The position numbers were made by a program, and so were the translations under genes. From assembly GCA_002430755.1 (NCBI GenBank), contig DJCX01000018.1, forward strand, positions 6,959 to 16,630: DNA of 9,672 nucleotides, read 5' to 3'. The DNA is from Flavobacteriales bacterium UBA5939 (GTDB taxonomy: Bacteria > Bacteroidota > Bacteroidia > Flavobacteriales > Schleiferiaceae). This document shows, one piece after another, positions 6,158 to 9,672 of the stretch; position 1 is the first letter of the stretch, and each line of letters starts with the position of its first letter. The notes beneath the pieces were generated by a model. It was not told the origin of the DNA and did no database searches. It was given only the letters and a program-made list of their open reading frames with translations.

Positions 6158-6946
6158 TTAAAGATCTTCTGCTAGTGCAATCATTTCAGCAAGGTCTAGT
6201 ACTTGGACCTCTTCCTCTTTTTCACGGTTCTTCACACCGTCGGTAAGCATCGTATTGCAGAAAGGACAACCAGCGACAACTATTTCGGCCTTGGTTTCGA
6301 GTGCTTCATCGGCGCGAACGTGGTTGATCTCGGCATCACCTTTTTCCGCTTCCTTAAACATCTGTGCACCCCCAGCACCACAGCATAGACCGTTTTGCTT
6401 GCAGCGGCGCATTTCCTTGAGTTCCACGTCGAGCTTTTCTAATAGCGCGCGCGGAGCTTCGTATTCGTCATTCGCGCGCCCTAGGTAGCAAGGATCGTGG
6501 AAGGTAATTTTCTTACCACGGAATTGACCGCCCTCAACTTTCAAACGGCCTTCTTTGAGCAGACCATTAAGGAATTGACTGTGGTGTTCCACCTTGTACT
6601 CGCCACCGAGTTCAGGGTATTCGTTTTTTAATGTGTTGAAGCAGTGAGGGCAGGTAGTAACAATGTGTTTCACTCCATAGCCATTGAGAACTTCGATGTT
6701 CATCATGGCTTGCATTTGGAACAGGAATTCATTGCCTGCACGTTTAGCAGGATCGCCCGTACAACCTTCTTCCGTACCAAGAACGGCGAAGCTTACACCG
6801 CTGTGGTGTAAGATTTTCGCCATAGCCTTGGTAATCTTCTTCGCTCTATCATCAAAACTACCGGCACAGCCTACCCAAAACAGTACTTCCGGCGCTTGGC
6901 CAGCGGCATTCATCTGTGCGAGTGTAGGTACTGAGAAGGTGGTCAT
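6158..6946 (-). CDS. CCG-domain (Fe-S)-binding oxidoreductase subunit, HdrB/GlpC-like
   Basis: The 262-residue product carries two cysteine-rich CCG domains, the type that holds a non-cubane or 4Fe-4S cluster in HdrB/HdrD, GlpC and LldE. The second copy is complete: Cys153 (HDPCYLGR), Cys188-Cys189 (GLCCGAGG) and Cys227/Cys230 (GCPFC). The first has Cys27 (WVGCAGSFD), a single Cys62 followed by Thr (EGCTGD), and Cys99/Cys102 (TCPHC), so its CC pair is reduced to one cysteine. No membrane segment is seen. The protein very likely works with the membrane 4Fe-4S protein encoded upstream (7477-8775), together resembling HdrDE or DsrMK. The electron donor or substrate cannot be told from sequence. 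The start ATG at 6946 gives MTTFSVPTLAQM; the stop is 2 bp from the next gene. Confidence 0.92.
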   Translation of the reverse strand: MTTFSVPTLAQMNAAGQAPEVLFWVGCAGSFDDRAKKITKAMAKILHHSGVSFAVLGTEEGCTGDPAKRAGNEFLFQMQAMMNIEVLNGYGVKHIVTTCPHCFNTLKNEYPELGGEYKVEHHSQFLNGLLKEGRLKVEGGQFRGKKITFHDPCYLGRANDEYEAPRALLEKLDVELKEMRRCKQNGLCCGAGGAQMFKEAEKGDAEINHVRADEALETKAEIVVAGCPFCNTMLTDGVKNREKEEEVQVLDLAEMIALAEDL

Positions 6947-6976
6947 AATTTGATGCGATAGAGTTAGGTACAGGGT

Positions 6977-7420
6977 TTAGTCTTCGAAGACTTGGATGGT
7001 AGTTTCCTTGTCTATTAGGTCGGTGAATTTACCAGTGTAACGCGTTGCACGTACAATGTGGTTATCTACCCAGTGGTAGTTTCCGCCGCGTGGCTTACCC
7101 ATAAGTAGACCGTGCCATTTGAAGCCGTTTTCTTTCAGCCACTTTTCAGTGACTTCACGGTGGTCTTCTGTACGAGAGGTGAAGAAGGTAATTACGTGAC
7201 CTTCATCATACCACTTGTTCAAGGTATCCAACGCATCAGGGTACAACTTAGCTGTAGCCATACGCTCAGGTTCCTCATTTGGTATATCGTCACAGATGGT
7301 GCCATCAATGTCGATAAGGTAATTCTTGATTTCTTCAGGCAGCATTGGGCTGATCAGCTGGCCGTCTTCAGATGCTTCACGTAATAGGTTGTCGATGTGG
7401 GCATTTGCGCTTTTTTCCAT
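6977..7420 (-). CDS. Small HAD-superfamily phosphatase-like protein
   Basis: The 147-residue product shows the HAD motifs in order: motif I DIDGT with Asp37 (nucleophile) and Asp39; motif II in TFFTSR (Thr81/Ser82); a candidate motif III Lys109 in GKPRGG; and motif IV in WVDNH (Asp119). The cap is minimal: only about 40 residues separate motifs I and II. It is therefore a small-molecule or sugar-phosphate type phosphatase by inference; the substrate is unknown. I recall relatives in this phylum being labelled phosphoheptose isomerase, which the motifs do not support. It sits between the two Fe-S oxidoreductase genes, 30 bp before the CCG gene and 56 bp after the membrane Fe-S gene. The ATG at 7420 follows ACACAC, with no Shine-Dalgarno. 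Confidence 0.88.
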   Translation of the reverse strand: MEKSANAHIDNLLREASEDGQLISPMLPEEIKNYLIDIDGTICDDIPNEEPERMATAKLYPDALDTLNKWYDEGHVITFFTSRTEDHREVTEKWLKENGFKWHGLLMGKPRGGNYHWVDNHIVRATRYTGKFTDLIDKETTIQVFED

Positions 7421-7476
7421 GTGTGTGTTTTAACGCGTTTAAAGAATTACTGTTTGTATTTGGGTTGTTTTTGGTA

Positions 7477-8775
7477 CTATTCGTTGATCCAATTGGCTCT
7501 GTCCATTTGTGAAAATGGCCATGGCGCTCCATTGTTCTCGACGTTCGTCATCATGGCATTGAGCTCGGCTGGCGCACTGCTCTCTTCCATGGTGGCGAAG
7601 TTACGGAGTTGCATGATGATATTCAAAGGATCTATATCAACTGGACAAGCTTGAACACAGGCATTGCACGAGGTACATGCCCAAAGCTCTTCCTGACTAA
7701 TATAATCGCCGAGGAGTGTCTTTCCATCGTCCTTGAATTCTCCGTTGGCTTCAATGTTTTTACCGATCTCGTCTATACGGTCACGGGTATCCATCATGAT
7801 TTTACGAGGACTTAATTTTTTTCCGGTTAGGTTGGCAGGACATTCACTCGTGCAGCGTCCGCATTCGGTGCATGTGTACGCATTTAAAAGATTGACCCAG
7901 CTTAGGTCCATGGCATCTTTTGCTCCAAATTTCTCTATCGGTCCATCCGGCGCAGGCGCTGCGAAGGGATCAGCCGATGGATCCATCATGAGCTTAACCT
8001 CTTTAGTCACCGTAGCGTTGTTGGCAAACCTTCCTTTGGCTTCGAGGTTCGCGTAATAGGTATTTGGAAAGGCAAGAATGATGTGGAAATGCTTTGAAAA
8101 GGGAAGGTAATTCAAAAAGGCAAGAATTCCTGCGATATGAATCCACCAGAAGAATCGCTCCATCAAATGAAGGGTACTATCGCTAAGACCGGACCATAAA
8201 GGCGCTATGCTGTGACTCACTATGAAGCTGTGGTTACTTGAGGTGAAATTCTCTTCTACGGCATTCATATTCAATAGAGCGAACATGAGTGCAACTTCGA
8301 TGTAAAGTATAATGTTGGCGTCTTTAAAGGGCCATCCTTCCATCTCGGGCTTATGAAATCGATCGAGCTTACCTACATTTCTTCTCCACCAGAAAATGAC
8401 CACAGTTATTATCGTGGCTACGGCTAGCATTTCGAAGAATGAAATAATAACATCGTAAGCACCGCCTAGAAATTGTGCAAAGAACCTGTGGGTGCCAAAA
8501 ATGCCGTCAATGATTATTTCGAGTACCTCAATATTGATGATCAAGAAGCTTGCGTAGATGATAAAGTGCAAGAAACCAGCAATAGGACGAGCTTGCATCT
8601 TACTTTGTCCAAAAGCAACTCTGAGCATGTTGGCTCGTCTGCCCGACGCATTGTCTGAGCGATCTACATCGCGTCCCAGCAATATGTTACGACGAATACG
8701 GCCAACATTTTTTGAGAACCAAAAAATGGCGCCGCCGAGTAATGCTACGAAAATGATATTGGGGAGGAATTGCAT
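7477..8775 (-). CDS. Membrane 4Fe-4S dicluster electron-transfer protein (NarI-like/HdrD-N-like fusion)
   Basis: The 432-residue product joins a membrane part to a C-terminal cytoplasmic ferredoxin-like part. Hydrophobic segments lie at about residues 4-20, 65-90, 107-130, 153-171 and 208-236. His70, His213 and His229/His231 lie in or beside them and are candidate heme b ligands, as in NarI/DsrM/HdrE proteins. Two 4Fe-4S motifs follow: Cys302, 305, 308 and 312 (CTECGRCTSECP) and Cys367, 370, 373 and 377 (CTSCNACVQACP). The protein lacks the CCG domain, which is supplied by the separate gene at 6158-6946. Inferred role: moving electrons between the quinone pool and a cytoplasmic partner. The start ATG at 8775 lies 3 bp after the MCE gene stop, so these two are probably translated from one mRNA. 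Confidence 0.92.
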   Translation of the reverse strand: MQFLPNIIFVALLGGAIFWFSKNVGRIRRNILLGRDVDRSDNASGRRANMLRVAFGQSKMQARPIAGFLHFIIYASFLIINIEVLEIIIDGIFGTHRFFAQFLGGAYDVIISFFEMLAVATIITVVIFWWRRNVGKLDRFHKPEMEGWPFKDANIILYIEVALMFALLNMNAVEENFTSSNHSFIVSHSIAPLWSGLSDSTLHLMERFFWWIHIAGILAFLNYLPFSKHFHIILAFPNTYYANLEAKGRFANNATVTKEVKLMMDPSADPFAAPAPDGPIEKFGAKDAMDLSWVNLLNAYTCTECGRCTSECPANLTGKKLSPRKIMMDTRDRIDEIGKNIEANGEFKDDGKTLLGDYISQEELWACTSCNACVQACPVDIDPLNIIMQLRNFATMEESSAPAELNAMMTNVENNGAPWPFSQMDRANWINE

Positions 8776-8778
8776 GGA

Positions 8779-9672
8779 TTAGTTGCCGTCTTTTTCATCA
8801 AGCTTTTGCTCGATCGCCTGAATTTCTTGTTCTGTGTATCGAGTTCGAGTACCAAACACACTCACATGGAGGTATTTATTTGGGTTGTACTTGATATCTA
8901 ACAATAATCTATTCAGGTTGTTGGTCGCTTCGATAAGATTCGTGTAGACTTCGTCGTCGGTGATCAGCTTTGAAGCCGAGTTCTGCCCATTCTGCAACTC
9001 TGCTAACAGCTCATCAAAACGCGCGGTGATGCTTTCTACATTGTTTACAGTCTCAGTGAGCCTGGCATTCGCCAAAGAGTCTGATATGGCCTCAACATTT
9101 GAAATGGTCTTACTGATGTCATCACCCCTTGAGGCCAATTCCTCACTTAACGTTCTAAAGTTTGTGCTAATAGCGTCAAAGTTTTCCTTGTTGGTTGACA
9201 AGTAATCACTGATTTCAGCCGCACTTTGCTGAACACTTTCAAAAGTCTTTTCAATGCTCTCAAAGGTCGATTTGAAGTTTTCTGAGGTTCTCTCATCCAA
9301 GAATCCTGAAGCCAAGCCAATAACCGTATCAAGCGTACCTAGGAGTTCCTCCGTTCTCGCTTTGATAGGAGCAAGCTGCATATTTACTTCTTCTGTTAAG
9401 TCACGCTCTGTATCCGCGAGTAATGTGTCGCCGCTCAAAGCAAGCGGCTCGCCATGTTTGGTGAATAAAGAGATACTCTTTTCACCCATAATGCTTGAAG
9501 AGTAGATTTTAGCGACGGTGTTTTTCGTTACGGGGAAGTCACCGGTAATTTTTAACTCTACAACAAGATCTTGGCTGCCGTCTGGCATGAATTTGATATC
9601 GCTTACTTGGCCGATTTTGAATCCATTGACCGTCACCGGGTAGGTAGGAAGGAGTCCCTGGGTATTCTCGTA
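8779..9672 (-). CDS. MCE-domain (MlaD-like) lipid-transport protein, 5' end beyond window
   Basis: The open frame continues without a stop to the right edge, so the true start lies outside. A GTG at 9636 falls inside the conserved MCE domain and is not the start. The first visible residues, NTQGLLPTYPVTVNGFKIGQ, are the typical MCE core (G-L...PV.VNG..IG.V), followed by a beta-rich stretch ending about residue 80. The remaining part (about 100-250) is long, helical and rich in Glu, Ser, Asn and Thr with few prolines, as expected for the coiled-coil or needle region. The C-terminus is charged. MCE proteins are membrane-anchored and bind lipids in Mla-type phospholipid transport across the periplasm. 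The N-terminal membrane anchor, not visible here, should lie upstream. About 297 residues are present. Confidence 0.92.
   Translation of the reverse strand, partial: YENTQGLLPTYPVTVNGFKIGQVSDIKFMPDGSQDLVVELKITGDFPVTKNTVAKIYSSSIMGEKSISLFTKHGEPLALSGDTLLADTERDLTEEVNMQLAPIKARTEELLGTLDTVIGLASGFLDERTSENFKSTFESIEKTFESVQQSAAEISDYLSTNKENFDAISTNFRTLSEELASRGDDISKTISNVEAISDSLANARLTETVNNVESITARFDELLAELQNGQNSASKLITDDEVYTNLIEATNNLNRLLLDIKYNPNKYLHVSVFGTRTRYTEQEIQAIEQKLDEKDGN

Noticed and set aside
7432..7439. Palindrome AACGCGTT 12 bp upstream of the HAD gene start, considered as an operator
   Set aside because: It is a single short palindrome with no second half-site or nearby promoter match; an 8-bp palindrome is expected by chance.

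Overview
The window looks like chromosomal DNA of a Bacteroidota bacterium, most likely of the order Flavobacteriales. The reasons are the TAnnTTTG-type promoter elements, weak or absent Shine-Dalgarno sequences, a methionine synthase split after its homocysteine domain, and a tight operon of an MCE protein, Fe-S proteins and small phylum-specific genes. The assignment is from recognition only; no search was run.

Left part (1-5679) is a methyl-cycle locus. A partial metK (S-adenosylmethionine synthetase) reads leftward. Divergently, a rightward operon encodes the homocysteine-binding part of MetH, the pterin/cobalamin/reactivation part of MetH, and MetF. Together these make methionine from homocysteine and 5-methyl-THF and then convert it to SAM.

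The 347-bp divergent intergenic region (738-1084) is the highlight. The metK leader (minus strand) carries a SAM-II type pseudoknot aptamer (about 811-860). The metH leader (plus strand) carries a SAM-I/S-box aptamer (941-1031). So two unrelated SAM-sensing RNA folds sit back to back, each starting just after a TAnnTTT-like -10 element. In both leaders I can trace mutually exclusive pairings in which a CATCTC segment masks the GAGATG start region when SAM is bound. Both are therefore predicted to be translational OFF switches.

Right part (5682-9672) is a leftward gene cluster meeting metF tail to tail with 2 bp between stops. A small symmetric hairpin at 5657-5674 may terminate both units. 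In transcription order the cluster holds a partial MCE/MlaD-like protein, a membrane protein fused to a two-cluster 4Fe-4S domain, a small HAD-type phosphatase, a CCG-domain (HdrB/GlpC-like) Fe-S protein, and a 157-residue conserved protein of unknown function. The two Fe-S proteins look like the two halves of an HdrDE/DsrMK-like membrane electron-transfer complex. No tRNA, rRNA, CRISPR array, insertion sequence or phage gene was seen.
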